Source: Novosphingobium sp. SG751A (GTDB taxonomy: Bacteria; Pseudomonadota; Alphaproteobacteria; Sphingomonadales; Sphingomonadaceae). From it: DNA of 64,000 nt. The stretch is from NCBI RefSeq assembly GCF_013149295.1, contig NZ_JABGCB010000009.1, forward strand, positions 62,001 to 126,000. The letters run 5' to 3'. How positions within the stretch are numbered: the stretch's first letter is position 1; every line of letters starts with the position of its first letter. Shown here in pieces: positions 63,596 to 64,000 of the stretch. A program made the translations under genes and the position numbers. Below the pieces are notes generated by a model. It was not told the DNA's origin. It worked only from the letters and a program-made list of their open reading frames with translations, and ran no database searches.

Positions 63596-64000
63596 ATGCG
63601 CTTTCCCGCTCTCCTGCTTGCCGCAGCCGTGTTCGCGCCTGCGCCCTTCGCCTTTGCGCAGGGGGCGGCTATGAACAGTGCCGTGAGCGCGCCTGCTTTG
63701 GCCACGCTGTCTTTCGAGCGGGTGTTTGCCAGCCCTTCGCTCAACGGGCCTGCGCCGCGCGGGGTCAAGCTGTCGCCTGATGGCCGATACCTGACGCTCT
63801 TGCGCAACCGCGCCGATGACCGCGAGCGCTATGACCTGTGGGGCTATGACCGCCAGAGCGGGCAATGGCAGATGCTGGTCGATTCGGAAAAGCTGTCCTC
63901 GGGCCGCGCCTTGTCCGAGGCGGAAAAGATGCAGCGCGAGCGCCAGCGCATCGGCGATCTCAAGGGCATCGTCACCTATAGCTGGGCGGCCGATGGCAAG
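63596..64000 (+). CDS. S9 family (prolyl oligopeptidase/DPP IV-like) peptidase, partial
   Basis: Runs off the right edge; 135 codons visible. A signal peptide (MRFPALLLAAAVFAPAPFAFA) is followed by FERVFASPSLNGPAPRGVKL and SPDGRYLTLLRNRADDRERY, the start of the beta-propeller domain of dipeptidyl-peptidase IV-type exported enzymes common in sphingomonads. The catalytic domain is not in the window. Confidence 0.75.
   Translation, partial: MRFPALLLAAAVFAPAPFAFAQGAAMNSAVSAPALATLSFERVFASPSLNGPAPRGVKLSPDGRYLTLLRNRADDRERYDLWGYDRQSGQWQMLVDSEKLSSGRALSEAEKMQRERQRIGDLKGIVTYSWAADGK

Overview
This is a GC-rich chromosomal segment of an alphaproteobacterium, most likely a member of the Sphingomonadales close to Novosphingobium. 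The evidence is a stand-alone F0 ATP synthase operon with a b' subunit (atpI-atpB-atpE-atpF'-atpF), a TIGR02300 protein, a DUF4169 protein, a class II DAHP synthase, a TonB-dependent receptor, and conserved blocks (trpF/trpB/trpA/accD/folC, aroA/cmk/rpsA, ffh/rpsP/rimM/trmD/rplS). I see no rRNA, CRISPR array, prophage or insertion sequence. The organism assignment is inference from gene content and order.

Layout. 1-6.3 kb: partial Nfu Fe-S protein, periplasmic M16 peptidase, DAHP synthase, a membrane protein and a LysE-type exporter. 6.4-16.4 kb: six minus-strand genes with short gaps. They encode a DUF2126 transglutaminase, a fused circularly permuted ATP-grasp/Alpha-E protein, a second transglutaminase, a SulP transporter, a ParB-like nuclease family protein and a quinone oxidoreductase. 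The first three form a widespread gene set predicted to make or modify peptides, with no established biochemical role that I know of. 16.5-28.4 kb: alanine racemase, TonB receptor, PerM-type permease, GGDEF-EAL protein, CitE-like lyase, orphan CheW, flavin reductase and a PcrA/UvrD helicase. 28.4-41.7 kb: two MFS transporters, rsmD, rluB, folC, accD, trpA, trpB, trpF, an acetyltransferase, pyrF and lapA. A tandem pair of small outer-membrane-type proteins sits between trpF and trpB, and a 48-codon candidate ORF sits between trpB and trpA. 41.7-52.6 kb: purB, radC, the ydbH-ynbE-ydbL envelope operon, the F0 operon, DUF4169, an orphan gene in an AT-rich patch and gloB. 52.6-64 kb: rpsA, an alanine-rich lipoprotein, cmk, a CBU_0592-type membrane protein, aroA, a TIGR02300 protein, two identical tRNA-Ala(GGC) genes, and ffh-rpsP-rimM-(two membrane proteins)-trmD-rplS, then a partial S9 peptidase.

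The clearest structure that genes do not explain is a dispersed intergenic repeat with four copies (6331, 29750, 33424, 52595). Full copies are about 180-215 bp and carry a conserved left hairpin, a G-rich segment, an internal hairpin (intact in one copy) and a right hairpin with compensatory base changes. One copy is reduced to a perfect 18-bp stem-loop. Three of the four lie between convergent genes, and two of those fill almost the whole gap from stop codon to stop codon. They look like a REPIN- or MITE-type family with a possible role at transcript ends.

Many genes are translationally coupled by ATGA-type overlaps (trpA/accD, rsmD/rluB, aroA/CBU_0592/cmk, ydbH/ynbE/ydbL, rpsP/rimM, trmD/rplS). 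Where two starts were possible I chose by ribosome binding site spacing and family length, and I say so in the entry.
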